This document shows, one piece after another, positions 35,961 through 53,708 of a DNA stretch of 64,000 bases. The stretch spans positions 58,402,779-58,466,778 of the forward strand of contig CM075862.1 of assembly GCA_037975125.1 (NCBI GenBank), written 5' to 3'. Each line of letters begins with the position of its first letter. Positions within the stretch are counted from its first letter, which is position 1. This DNA is from Latrodectus hesperus. Taxonomy: Eukaryota > Arthropoda > Arachnida > Araneae > Theridiidae. A model generated the notes under the pieces. That model worked only from the letters and a program-made list of their open reading frames with translations. It did no database searches and was not told the DNA's origin. The position numbers and the translations under genes were made by a program.

Positions 35961-36108
35961 CTCAAAATAACATATTTTGGAAATCTTTTCACCTTTGATC
36001 TGAGAACCAAAGATCATGCTCTTTTGGACGTTCTATAAATTGTTCATTTTCTGCATTACGCCAATAATCTTTCCGCAATGTTTCCGAAACCCTCTCACAC
36101 CCATTATA

Positions 36109-36954
36109 CAGGGTGTCCCAAAACGACCGCATAAACTCTGCGCAGCTCGAATCCTCGTTGGAAGTACAAAAAATCTGCCCTAAGAAGCGTTCCTGTACGA
36201 TCCAAAGTATGATGTCACTTCCTGTGTAAGTAAAAACATTTTATTAAACATATCAACAACAGTATATGCACAATTTAACGCAGATGTTCAAAGTGTCTGC
36301 TTTGAATGTCGAGGCAGGCTTGAGCACGCCGTGTAATGGCTGCCATCACATGTTGCAACATCACAGGATCCACTGAAGTATAAGCAACGAGCAGACGAGC
36401 AACTCAGTCCATTGGTGTTGGCACTACGTCTCGATACAGCAGTTCCTTTAGATGGCCTCATAGGAAAAAAAACCAACTTGTAATATCTGGCGGATATAGA
36501 ACCGGACCCCCACGTCCGATCCAGTGCCCAGGGTATTCCATATCCAACCAACCGCGCACAGGAGCACAGAAATACGCCGGAGCCCCATTATGCTGGAACC
36601 AAAGGCATTTTCATTACATCAGCCTTACATCAGGTACACGTCGTTGTAGTCACGAACGGAATACCTGGCAACTATACGAAGACTACCGGTAGTTGCAAGA
36701 TGCAGCCTTTTAAATACCAATTTAACGACGGCTTAAGAACGTTTTAAACATTATCGTCTGGAAAGATATGCAAATAATGTTGTGGATATGTCCAATAAAG
36801 TTTTTTTTATACCGGCAGTGACGTTGTACTTTGTTTTTCGTATTTTTTTCGTAAAATATTGATGGTACAAGAACGCTTCTTTGGGCAGTTTTTATGTACT
36901 CCTAACGACGAATCTAGCTGTGCAGAGTTTATGCTGTCGTTTTGTTACACCCTG
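36109..36954 (-). mobile_element. Nested mariner-type element (DUF4817-type family), internally deleted
   Basis: The element is 846 bp and bounded by inverted repeats of about 90 bp. Both ends read CAGGGTGT, then CAAAACGAC, GCATAAACTCTGC, CAGCT, and later AGAAGCGTTC and TTGTAC or CTGTAC. TA (possibly TATA) flanks it on each side (ending at 36108; starting at 36955). Its minus strand carries only the C-terminal part of a transposase. A full element of this type needs about 1 kb more for the N-terminus and first catalytic block, so this is an internal-deletion derivative that could only move with help from a full copy. Confidence 0.86.
36275..36607 (-). pseudogene. C-terminal fragment of a mariner-type (DUF4817-type) transposase
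   Basis: On the minus strand it reads CLWFQHNGAPAYFCAPV, then HWIGRGGPVLYPPDITS, a TGA where FFLWG should have Trp, GHLKELLYRDVVPTPMD, another TGA, and finally AQACLDIQSRHFEHLR before TAA (36275-36277). The family consensus runs WFQQDGAP-H....V, R.IGRGGP..WPPRSPDLTP.DFFLWG, then a terminal HFEHL. The second catalytic Asp is Asn here and SPDL has eroded. The N-terminal DNA-binding domain and first catalytic Asp are deleted. The helix-turn-helix domain at 5.4 kb belongs to the same broad family but a different element. Confidence 0.84.
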
Positions 36955-37054
36955 TATATACTCGGTGGCATTTCGCAGTTATCTGCTTTTGTGTTGGTTA
37001 CTTAACGTTGATGTTGAAAATTCGTGGTGATCAATTTAATGTGACTGAACCACG

Positions 37055-41644
<4,590 letters not shown>

Positions 41645-41684
<40 letters not shown>
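41645..41684. repeat. (AT)n tract, first half of a compound microsatellite
   Basis: About 40 bp of AT repeats, followed by a short TATG/TGTA transition and then the TG tract. Confidence 0.95.
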
Positions 41685-41687
<3 letters not shown>

Positions 41688-41706
41688 ATGTATGTGAGTG
41701 TATGTG

Positions 41707-41711
<5 letters not shown>

Positions 41712-41780
<69 letters not shown>
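41712..41780. repeat. (TG)n microsatellite
   Basis: About 66 bp of TG repeats with one CG near 41776. Alternating purine-pyrimidine DNA of this length can adopt Z form. It is the only TG tract of this size in the window. Confidence 0.95.
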
Positions 41781-41781
<1 letters not shown>

Positions 41782-41784
41782 TTA

Positions 41785-42586
41785 CACATATTATATTAGC
41801 ATAGCACGCATTTTTTTATCTTACGCTTGAAATTTGTTTCATGAGAGAATTAAGAAAAGCAAACATACGTAGGACATGTATTCACAAATTATTTATGAAA
41901 TTAAACTATCTGATAAAAGTAATTATTCTCAAAAGTAAGAGAAACAAAAAATATCTTAAAAGAAAACAATTCAAACGAAAAAGATTCTAGTTTTTGCAAA
42001 CTCTCATTTTTCATTTCTTTCAACATTGATTTTCATTTTAAGTCAGCAAGAAATAAGGTATTACGTTATGCCTGAACTATTTAAAAAAATCGTCATGATT
42101 TTGTGTGGAGTAAAACAGACTATTTTGAAAGTTTTCTTTAGACTGGAATATTCTCACTTAGAGAAAAAAATCAAGAATTTTGTTGAAATTACATCCTTCC
42201 TATTTTTCGAATGATAAATTACCAAATTTCAAAAGAATGAGTCACTAAGATGTATTTTATGTATTATCCTTTTTAAATAGATGTATTATCTATTATACTT
42301 TTCAATTAGAAGTATTAACCAAGATAAATTATTGTTTCTATTTAGATAATTCAGACACATATGTTCCTGTTATTCTAGAAATAACAATAATCACTTAAAA
42401 GTGCATTTTAAAAGTAATCATCACTTTTGTTACTCCTTACCTTTATAATTTCTTATTTTTATTAAAATTTAATCTGGAAATTTAACAGAAATCTCTCTTT
42501 TGAAAATGTACTTGAAGTGTTTTTAATTAGTACTAAAGCAATGACCAATTAAAAGTACATAATGTTATGAAGACAAGTAAAAAACA

Positions 42587-42588
<2 letters not shown>
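41785..42588. other. A+T-rich non-coding stretch
   Basis: No feature recognised. Confidence 0.4.

Positions 42589-42662
<74 letters not shown>
42589..42662. repeat. (AT)n microsatellite, ~74 bp
   Basis: Uninterrupted AT repeats ending in ATCGATCTATATATCT. A Tc1-like remnant begins about 190 bp downstream. Confidence 0.96.
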
Positions 42663-42666
<4 letters not shown>

Positions 42667-42850
42667 CTATATATCTATATATATATACATCATTTTGTAA
42701 GCATGTAAGCACGATGTATTTATATATAATAATTATTTTTAGTTATTTATGTAGATAAGCATTTTTATAATAGAATGCTCTGGTTTTATCGAAATTTTGT
42801 AACACTTGAGCTACGTCGCACTACTTATATTATTTAAAATACCAAATTGT

Positions 42851-43720
42851 AGGAGTCTGCACCGCTGGAGATAATGTGACTGAAACTTGTAAACTTTCAG
42901 GAGTCTGGATTTGGACTACAATTAATATCGTGACAGCATGCATTTAGCTCCTAAAAACAAGTTTAGGAAAGCATAGCACATGGAAAGAAAAAATTTCTCA
43001 CTGGAATATCAGTATTATAATATTTAAACTACAGCATAAGTGACCACAAAGTTCAACGAGCACCTGTATTCTCCGATATCAATGATTACAATTAAAAGCC
43101 ACCTTCATAAATAGAGCGTTTTGTGCTGAGAAGCATGTCTCTTGCCACTTATTATAAATGTTTATGCCAAATGTTGCCTACAGTGGTGTCCGAATCAGAA
43201 AAACTGGTCAATTTATGGGTGGAAGACTTTAATATGGTATAATGAACCCTCTTTTCCTGTTTTCTATGCAACATATATGGAGGACACCAGTACAAGAACA
43301 TTATCATGACTGCCAAACAGAGAGTTGGAACTCTATGTCCTAGTTTTCTGTTTTCTAGTTACGTCTTGCTTCCTAGACATGCCTTAGTTTTCTATTGAAC
43401 TATTAACCCTGTATGGAAAGATCACAAGATGAAGTACAGAGAAAATTTATTTGAAAATTTCTTTCTGTCATGCAAAACATTCTTATCTGCAAGAGACAAA
43501 ATTTTCCATGACGATAATGCTCATATCCATACATCAGAACTTGCTTGATCATTTTGAAGAATGTGAAGTTGAAATTAAAGGTTAACCTTTTCCCTGACAT
43601 TAGCCAGATATTAACATAATTAAATTTTGAAACATGTTTTTAAGTGTTTCATACAGAGCCAATACACTATTATCATCCCTCCTTGAAACTTGATCTTTAG
43701 CAGCTTGACTTAACCGGATA
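42851..43720 (+). mobile_element. Tc1-like transposon remnant (plus strand)
   Basis: The plus strand, in shifting frames, gives the parts of a Tc1 transposase in the right order. IVGVCTAGDNVTETCKLSGV (about 42850-42908) matches the N-terminal helix-turn-helix (IVG..AG.SV.E.A.L.GVS). ATFINRAFCAEK (about 43098) fits the linker before the catalytic core, and HIWRTPVQEH follows. IFHDDNAHIHTSELA (about 43501-43545) is the DDN-A--H block holding the second catalytic Asp. Then EECEVEIKG and PDINII (about 43560-43612) are the remains of SPDLNIIE. Many stops and frameshifts; inactive. Terminal inverted repeats were not found, so the edges are approximate. Confidence 0.75.
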
Positions 43721-46700
43721 TTTTGGTTCTTACTCCGTAATCGTAACCACATAATATTCCCCATTTTAGGTCTTATTCAATTTTTATTCATTAGATATGT
43801 TTTATGCTTCTGTATGCATGCAAAAAAGAATTTTGCTTAAATTTAAATGATATTTAAAACAAAATATTTTGTTCAAAATTATAGAAAAATCATTAATTTT
43901 TTTAGATACTTTTTTCAAACTTTGAAACTCATATTATGGTTTGATTTTAAATTTTTATTCGATATAACAACCCTGCTGTAAAAGAAATATTTCTTCATCA
44001 CATTTTATAATTTATAGTTCTTAATATCTTTCAATTATCTTACTAAAACTTATGTTCTCATTTTTAATTCAAAGTTTTTCCATCCTTTTGGGAACTTAAG
44101 TTGTCCCATGTATAAGAATATAATTTATTTCACATTATGAAAATGTTTTTTAATTAATCCACAATAACTCGAAATGTTTTATATGCACACTAGAATAACT
44201 CAACTAAAGCAACTCTTCTTGTACTGACCAATAGAACTGGTTCAGATTTTGGGTTTGGTTTTAGAAAGATTTTGGTTCAAATTGAATTTCATTACTTTCA
44301 ACAACGCATATGTGTATTAGACTCAACATCACTAAACAATCAAAGGAAGAAGATTATTTTATTAAGTTCTCTATATTATTCTGTAGTACGATAAATAATT
44401 TCAGATCTATGGTAATTAATACAAAAATTGTTATAGAAAACAATTATTAAAATTATTGCTCTATTTAACACTAATACCCACAATTTTACAAGCCGTTTAA
44501 TTATTTTCAAATGCCTTGTTGCGTTTATTTTTGACTGTTTAATTTACTTACAATTTGATTTTAGTAGTTTAATGGTTTAACAAGGTTAATACTGATTTAG
44601 TAAGCAATTTACATTATAGGAGAAACCATGCTTTAATATGATAAGGCTTCTTATGCCTCTTATTTTTGGGTCACTTTCATCTACATCTGAATCAAAAGTG
44701 AATTTCACTGTAATTGTATTAAAAATTCTTGATAGTTTTTGTTCCATTAGGTATATATGGAGATAGTACTTATTATCAAAGGACAATTATATTCGATTGA
44801 TTTTACAACAAAACGTCAAAACTCATTACAATACACTAAAATTAACACATTTTTAAATATATGAAAATAATTGGACTTTATACTTAAGATTTTTTTAAGT
44901 ATATTTAGTTAATTTCTTATGAGGACTAATATTTTCTATTAGCTATAGTTTTCTATAACAATCATTTTAAAATATATTTTATTACGATTCTTGAAAAATG
45001 ATATCTTAAATATTATGTCTTTGTTAAAAAATTAAACTGCATCGAATCATTGTATAGATTACAATTAGACTTTTCTTTATAGATTGTTTTGTTGAGACCT
45101 AATTATAATAAATGCCCATTCTGTAGAAACAAATGCTTCTTTTAAAACTATTTATGAATATATTTGAAAAAAAAAATCAAATAAGTTGAAATAATATGAG
45201 CGGCAAATAAATATTAAAGTTTTAAGAAACAATTTTTCAGGTATGTTATATATTTTCTCTTTCAAATTATTAATTTAGTTAACTTAATAACAATAACTAC
45301 GCATAGATTATTAGGATACTAACAATTCAATTTCATAGTTTATTTTATTGATAGAAGACTTTAAAATGTTGAATCATATGTTATACATTCGGAACAATAT
45401 TGTTTAATTTATTTAAATAATTTGAAACTATGTAATATTCAATTATTAAATGTTCCTCTTAATATATTTGTTTTATATATTTGTAATTATGATTTAAAAT
45501 GACTGAGATATATATATATATTTATCTTTAAGCAAATTCACTAAATATATTAATTTTCTTACTAATATTTTTCTTAATTTTGAACCAGATTTTATATACA
45601 TCACTTTTTTTTAAGTTTATTGATTTTTATTAGAAGCCCGGATTTGGTTACTATATTGTACAAAGTTGATATATTGAATATTAATAAAGTTTTTTCATGG
45701 ATTTTCTTAATGCGTTAAAAAAATATTTCATTTAAAAAATATTACATGCTTGGAAAATATGTATTATAGGAATAATTATATTTGCGATACATATACTTCA
45801 CACGCACAATTAATATGTTTAGGAATTTATTATTTCAAAATGCAATGTCTCAAACATGTTGAGTCGTGCTATATTTAAAGCAGAACTCTTAAATTTTACT
45901 TTATTAATCCTATTTTTACATTTATGATTACTATTTATTTAATTGCATTTTTTTAAATCCAGTATTTACTATTTTATATCGAAAATCTATATTAAAATAT
46001 TTTATCTACCTCTCTTCAAAATATATATTTTTTGAGAATGGCACTGCGTATTAACAACAAAAATTTATTGAAATTAAGATTTCTACTAATTATTACCTAT
46101 CTAAGTAAATTTTAGATTTTTTTAACAATTTCTCATTAAAGTTAAAATTTATACACAAATTTAATATTTTAAATATTCAACAGCTTCAATTTGCCCTTCA
46201 CTGAATATTTGTAAGTGCTAAATTTTAGCATTCTTGAAATCACACATGACCTTGAAGAACTACTTAAGTTAATCTGGTTGAAGACTATTGTCTTAAGGCA
46301 ACATAGGTTATTGCTTTTTTGTTATAAATAGAAAGCAATTTCAGTTTCCTTCAGTTTTATTATTTCTCTTAACCCCTATTCTCATATTCAAATGTTCGCT
46401 GCCTCAGCCAAAATAAACAAACTGCCCTTTTATAAGGAAAAGGTCTTTTTTTGCAGCTGAGACCCCTCTCGCTAGTAGATTAAGGCATCAGTTTTAATGT
46501 ATTTTAAACCATGTTTGATTTTAATACATTTTCCATTGAAATGGAAATTTTACATTTATTCTACAAATTAAGAAAGCTCCATTTAATTTTTTCCATGAAC
46601 AAATGCTTTACGTACAATAACTTGATACACCATATCAATTTTCAATAAAATAAGGAATTACATAATAAGTGCGGATATGTTTACATTGCTTGTAAATCAT

Positions 46701-49500
46701 TATGAAATTTTTAACAAATATTTACATGTAGCTTCTGTTTATCAAGTTATACATTTAAATTATATAATTTTAGAAATATATACACTAACAAAAATATTTT
46801 TCTTAAGTAATAAATTAATAAAATTTATTTCGAATTGAATCTTTAAAACACTAGCTATTTTTATCCAAAAAAGTGTAAATGCTTAAATTAATATAGCTAT
46901 TGATAAATTACTTGAAATAGCTTTGTAAGAAACTATTTATTTAAATCCTTTCATTTAAAATATTTTAGAACATTCATAGGACACAGCAAAAATAAAAAAT
47001 ACATATTCATAATTGAAATAAAATTACGTTTATTTTTCACAAAAATGTCTTTCTAAATAATTTTTTAATTATTTTTATCTCATCAGGATTAATTTGATCT
47101 TACAAGTTTTATACAAGCAATTAAATAAATATATAGATGGTGAAATTGTGACTAAAAAATTAAGTTTTATTGAAATAAAGATCATTAAGGCTCTGTTAAT
47201 AATTTGGCTATAAAATGGTATTGAATTCAAAAATGTATCCGTTAATAATACTATAATTTGAGAATAAGGATTTTAACATTAATTGAGTAAAATTAAGAAC
47301 ATGTTTATTAATCAAAATTGTAATAAGAAAAATGAGGCAGCATTTAAATATATGAACATTTAATAATATAATTTATAAAATAAACATGAGTTTCTTTGAT
47401 ATATATTTTATTGCTTTATGCACACGTAGAATGTGAAATTATTAAATAAATTAAAATAAGAATTATTATAAGTGAATATATGCCCATTAAACACATGGAA
47501 ATAGTTATTTTTTCAACGCATTCATGCAAAATAAGTAAAACTAACAATACCATCAATTTAAATCATAGAACTAATTTCTCACAGGTAACTTGTGTAAAAG
47601 TATGCTAATTAAAATAGTATTATGATATTTTAAGAAGAAGAAAAATGCCTATCAGCATGTTTCTGACTTAGATACCTGATTGTAGGCTACTGGTAATCTT
47701 ATTTATTTTATTGCATTGTTTCAAGCGTCTTTCAAGATTTTATGAATGTTTTACAGAATATTGAATCAACTCTCGGGATCTCAGCAATTTGCTATTGGTA
47801 ATAATTTGGAAGATAAATCATATTGTCAACACGAATTTAATAGATAGCTTAACCTTATCACATGTTATGAATTAAGAAATGAGTCATTTACTATATAAAA
47901 ATTGTATGCATGAAGAGTTCAAATATGTTTATTGCAGCAAGAACTGTAAGAAAGTTAACCATGACTTCGGTACCTCTGAGGCTACTGCTCTTTGCCAATG
48001 GTGATATGAACATATAAAGAACAACAATGGTGATATGATCAACAAATTATACTAGAAAATAGTTCCTTATCATAGTTTCAAAGTAATATCGTTTCTGTTT
48101 ACAGCATCATGATAACTGCTTCCTTATTTGACATCACTTTGGTGAATGTACAGCCTCAAAGTGGATTGCAAATCATTATACTGTCTTATCACTTGGAAAT
48201 AGGGTATGCGTGACATTGAATACAAGCCTTAGTCTAATTTTGTTCGCCCTATTGACATTTGAGAAATAGCAATGTTCCTTGCTTTCGCAATACCAATGGA
48301 TCTACCTTTCATTCTAACACAGCTCAACACAATGATTCAGCAAGACTATTATCGATCGCGCAATGTCAATATAGTACGGATTATTTGGTAAAGAAAATTT
48401 TACTTTTGAAGATATTTTGTCAAAGTTTATCGAGCAACTGAGGCTTGTTAAATTTTTAGGTGTTATTGCTACTGAAAATGTCTCTAAATTCAATTCATGT
48501 ATGTTTTACAATCAAAAATAAATGTACCGGTCAATAAATGACTTTGCTTTATTTTTTATGCTTATCATGCCTTAAACTATGTTACTAGGAAATGTAAATG
48601 TGAAAAATTTCAATGCTTATCTATCCAAAATACTTGCTATATATACTTAGCAGTCAATCACACCTGCAAGTTTTGGCTTTCACTATGCACAAGTTATGAA
48701 TGTTGAAAATAACAAAGATTTACATTTATTTCTTTTTATTTTAGGAGTAAAAACCATTGCAAGAGAGACATAATTTTCAGCTTTATGCTCCGAAAAGAGT
48801 GACGAATAATGATAAGGAAAGCAGTTCACCACGCTGTAGTGACATTTTTACAGCAAGAGTAACTCCAGACTGGTAAATTAAAATAGCAGACCGGGATTTA
48901 TTTTTGAACATGTAGTTTATAAATCTAGTACCAAGAAAAAAGATATTTATTTTTATTTGCCTTCTTCATAATTACAATTATAATTTTGTTAAACATTAAA
49001 TTTTTGTTTAAAGTTTAGTCAATTAAGAACTTTAAATTTCTACCACCATAAAATTTTCTTTAAGCACACCACTTGGACTCTTCCCAGCGGAATAAGAACA
49101 TTTCTTGAGATACTTTAATTTAACTTTATTATTGAGAACATCCAGTAACAAAATATCTAAATTTTCTTAAAACATTACTAAAAATTCAAGCATTTCTTTA
49201 ATATTCCATTTCTCTAAACATGCTTTTTATTCTTTTACCCCCTACTCAGATAGGAATTTATAACAGTATACGAAACAATCAGTTATTCTTAACAATATAT
49301 GGCATATTTTTTCTTCTGGTCTTAGTGAGTGAATTAATTTCTTACTTTTATTAGGTTGAATTAAGCGGAGAAATTCAATTTGTTAGAATCATTATTGTAT
49401 AATTAGGCTTACAAATAAACATTTTAATCCTCAATATCCAAATGAATTCTATACTTAGTTTTAGTAGAATTTATTTTAAAAAATAAATTCCTGCACTACT
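43721..49500. other. A+T-rich non-coding stretch
   Basis: Almost 6 kb with no recognisable exon, RNA gene or transposon domain. A less A+T-rich patch lies at 46370-46490 and another at 47940-48400; the latter has an ORF-like stretch with repeated GGTGATATGA. Neither matches a family I know. Confidence 0.4.
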
Positions 49501-49525
49501 AATATATATATATATATATATATAT
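49501..49525. repeat. Short (AT)n tract at a SINE 3' end
   Basis: About 24 bp of AT repeats directly at the 3' (tail) side of the minus-strand SINE. Confidence 0.9.
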
Positions 49526-49529
49526 TATA

Positions 49530-49765
49530 ATGCCTTCCGCACTTAGGATCTTAGGATATACATATTCAGCCCCCTAAAAGGAGCGAATGTGATATCATTC
49601 TATACAGTAGGGCCCCCAATGTGTGTGCCATCTTCTTCACCCCAAAAATGAAAAAATACACAATGATTGAAAGGAACATACATGCTCGAAATAGGACTTG
49701 AACCTGGGATCCACTGCTTCGAAGTTAGGGACGCTAACCACTCCGCTATCGGTTGACTAAATTAA
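49530..49765 (-). mobile_element. tRNA-derived SINE (minus strand)
   Basis: On the minus strand, A box TAGCGGAGTGGTTAGC (49733-49748) and B box CCCAGGTTCAAGTCC (about 49692-49708) lie in a tRNA-like head starting near 49757. A body containing GATGGCACACACATTGGGG follows. The 3' tail runs into an (AT)n tract. No clear target duplication was seen. The head does not close as a tRNA, so it is not a tRNA gene. Confidence 0.8.
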
Positions 49766-50977
<1,212 letters not shown>

Positions 50978-51391
50978 CCTTTTGTAATATTTTGAATAAA
51001 AAATATACAATTATGTTACATGTGATATTACTTTATATAATAAACAATTAAAAATTATTAATTAAAATTATTAACAATTAAAATATTTTAGATGCATTAA
51101 ATGAATTGAAATTAAATTTAAATATTTTAAATTTAAAATAGCATTTTTTAATATAATAAATTTTGGAACAACTAGCCTTATCCAATAATTTTGTGGAAAT
51201 ATTTTAAAACATGACTTCACAACAAAATCTAAGTATATTTTCAATAAACATTTTAAATTAAAAAACGGAAATTGAAATAAAATTAGTTATATACATTTTT
51301 CATTTAGAAAAAAATTAAAGTAATCTGAAACTGGCTACTGGTGAATAAATTATTACGTATATTTGTTTAATTGTGCAGAGTATTTTGAATG

Positions 51392-53566
51392 TACTGTGTT
51401 CCCTCGCCACTTCGCGCTTCATATTTTGCTGCTGCTGTGATTCGTGGATTTTTCTAAAATACTCATCAGAAAATAAAAATTTAAAAAAAACCATGTCGGC
51501 AGCAACATTGCGAAAAGGATCGGTTTCATGTTCATGCAAGAGAGAAAAGGATCCCTGAAATTCAAACAAAGAGATTAGATGACATACTAAGGGCTCTGAT
51601 AAATGCGCGTGATTAGTTTCCAATGAGAGTAAGAATGGATTTATCCTTGTAAGTTTATTGTCCGCACTTAATCGCAGCTTTACCTAGCACCTTCTTTTGT
51701 AGCATCTTGCCCTCGCACACTTTATCTTAATGTTGTGTTGGCGTCTTATTTTGATTTACATATTTTGCATAAGAGATAATTTTTTTATAAATTAAGCCCT
51801 TATAAAACCGTCTAAGCATTGTTCCCTGGCGAAAGCTTTTTCCGGGCGCCCAAGAAGAAGAATATGATGACCATCGCCAAAAAAGTGAAACTTTTAGAAA
51901 TGATCAAAGAGGGCAGTAGTTATACATTTGTGGCATGCCATTACGGGATGAATGAATCCACAGGGCAATACATCAAGAAAGAGGAAGCAAACATCTTAAA
52001 AACTGCATTCAATAAAGAAGCGAAACGTGTGGTAACTCCACCTAAATACACAATTCTGAAAGTCGGAGCTGTTCTGGCATTGTGGATTAGTGATTGTAAG
52101 GAAAAAGACTGTCAGTTTGGACACTAATATGATCTGGACAAAGCTCTCTACGACCAAATATTTCCCGATGACGATAATGAAGAGTATGAAAAAGGTGTTG
52201 ACAAATCTCAAACAAATAATAGCGCTGCAAAGAGTGATTAGCCTCCTTGTAAACGAGGCGTTTTAGCCAGCAAAGGCTGGTTCAAAAAATTGCAAAAAAG
52301 ATACGGCCTCAGAAACGTGTTTCTGTATGTTGAGGCTTCCTTGGCTGACAAAGATGCTGGTTGTCGTTACGGGGAGAAAGAGTTTCCTTACCTCCCTGCA
52401 CAAGTTTTCAACATGAACAAAACACGCTTTTTTTGGGAAAGGGATGATTTCTTGTAATTCCTGTTCAAGGATAAAGTAAAGAGGCCAGGCTTCAAGACTC
52501 ACAAAGCCCCCGTGACTGTTATCATTACTGTCAATTCTGAAGGTTTTATGCTTAAGCCAGGCCTTATTTATAAAGTCAAAAATTTACTGACATTAAAAAA
52601 ATACGGCTCTGTTAACCGTGTTCTGTATGCATAACTCAAAAGCCTAGATAATGAAAGTCCTAACCCTTGAATGGTTCCTACATAGCTTCATTTCCCAATT
52701 AAAGCCGTATTTGGTAGAAAAAGGCCTTTCCTGTAAGGTCCTTCTCCTGATGGACTGTTCAGGAGACCAGGCAACGGACCTGCAATATGAAGGTATGTTA
52801 ATAGAGTTTCTGCCCCCGAACACTACATCTCTAATTCACTCGGTAGATCAAGGTGACATTCGTGCTTTTAAGGCACTCTACACTCGCACCAAGATGGAGG
52901 GCCTCATCTCGATAGTTCACGACGCCAATGGTGAATCCACCTTGAAAACATACGATATTGTTTTCTGGCACAATTACGATTGCCACAGTTACGATATTGG
53001 CTCATGTTTGTCTAATATTCAGCAAACATGAAAAGAGACCATAAATTCTAGTTGGAAGAAATTATGGTCGAACGTGGACATTGATGACAATATAGTCGTG
53101 TTGAGGTGGTTATGTCTTTCTACAGGACAATTTTGAAGGAAAATAAAAAACAAAGACAACAACTACTAATCTCCATGTTACTCTCCAAGGTAAAGCCCCT
53201 GACTCTGTCGTTCATGCATCCAGCAGAAGAGTCTCCAAATGAGCCAAAAGCTTCTACGAGTGAATTGAAATCCTCTCTTTCGCCACAAACACAAGACTCT
53301 TCGCCATTCTCAGAAAGCAACGTTGATTCATGTTTATTACTGCATAAGGTTTTGTAATTAACCTTATTATTTAGCACTGACACGTTTAAGAAAATACGTA
53401 TACTGTTGATATTTTTGACTTAAATGTATAAATACTGTTGATATATTTAAAACATCTGTGTAACCGCATACATGAAAATTCCTAGGAGCAGATCCAACTT
53501 CGTGGTTTTTCAGATTTCACCGAAGGTTCTGGTCCCCATTAAATGCGAAAGGCGAGTGATTCATAC
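51392..53566 (+). mobile_element. Tigger/pogo-like DNA transposon
   Basis: The left end reads TACTGTGTTCCCTCGCCACT, followed by TTCGCGCTTC and GATTCGTGGATTTTTC. The right end reads GGTTCTGGTCCCCATTAA, then GCGAAAGGCGAGTGATTCAT. These are decayed versions of Tigger termini (TACAGTAATCCCTCG with CGCGGATTTTT at one end; GGTTCTGG with GCGAAAAACGAGGGATTACTGTA-like sequence at the other). The 2.2-kb span and the plus-strand transposase remnant inside fit a nearly full-length element. The outermost bases are TA-rich, so the TA target duplication cannot be fixed exactly. Confidence 0.84.
51819..53357 (+). pseudogene. Tigger-like (TIGD1-related) transposase pseudogene
   Basis: The frame opens with a CENP-B-like helix-turn-helix (MTIAKKVKLLEMIKEG, about residue 16) and an ALWISDC block, then a stop at 52127. 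The second DNA-binding half follows in frame (ASKGWFKKLQKRYGLRNV, about 52268). Next, VFNMNKTRFFW replaces the VDET-containing block, so the first catalytic Asp is Asn. KTHKAPVTVIITVNSEG and LKPGLIYK follow. After a frameshift near 52640 come VLLLMDCSGDQ (second Asp kept) and FLPPNTTSLIHSVDQGDIRAFK (about 52805-52870; third Asp kept). After another shift near 53040 come WKKLWSNVD and a Ser/Pro-rich tail. At least four stops and two frameshifts show it is dead. The domain order is that of a ~550-residue DDE_1 transposase. Confidence 0.86.
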
Positions 53567-53611
53567 ATATTAACTTGATTATCATTCCTAATATTATAAA
53601 ATGATGGTAAG

Positions 53612-53703
<92 letters not shown>
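53612..53703. repeat. (AT)n microsatellite, ~92 bp
   Basis: Pure AT repeats about 45 bp beyond the right end of the Tigger-like element. Confidence 0.97.

Positions 53704-53708
<5 letters not shown>

Larger units (their letters stand above)
34954..37054 (-). mobile_element. Tc1-like DNA transposon, interrupted by a nested mariner
   Basis: Both ends carry the inverted-repeat core CAGTCACATTAA, seven bases inside a flanking TA (34952-34953 and 37055-37056), as expected for Tc1/mariner insertion. The minus strand between them encodes a broken Tc1-type transposase. A second element occupies 36109-36954. Subtracting it leaves about 1.25 kb, close to the size of a normal Tc1-like transposon. The Tc1-like copy therefore inserted first, and its 5' leader was later hit by the other element. 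Confidence 0.83.

Noticed and set aside
36288..36551. 87-codon minus-strand frame
   Set aside because: It is the wrong frame of the mariner-type transposase fragment; the neighbouring frame holds the family motifs.
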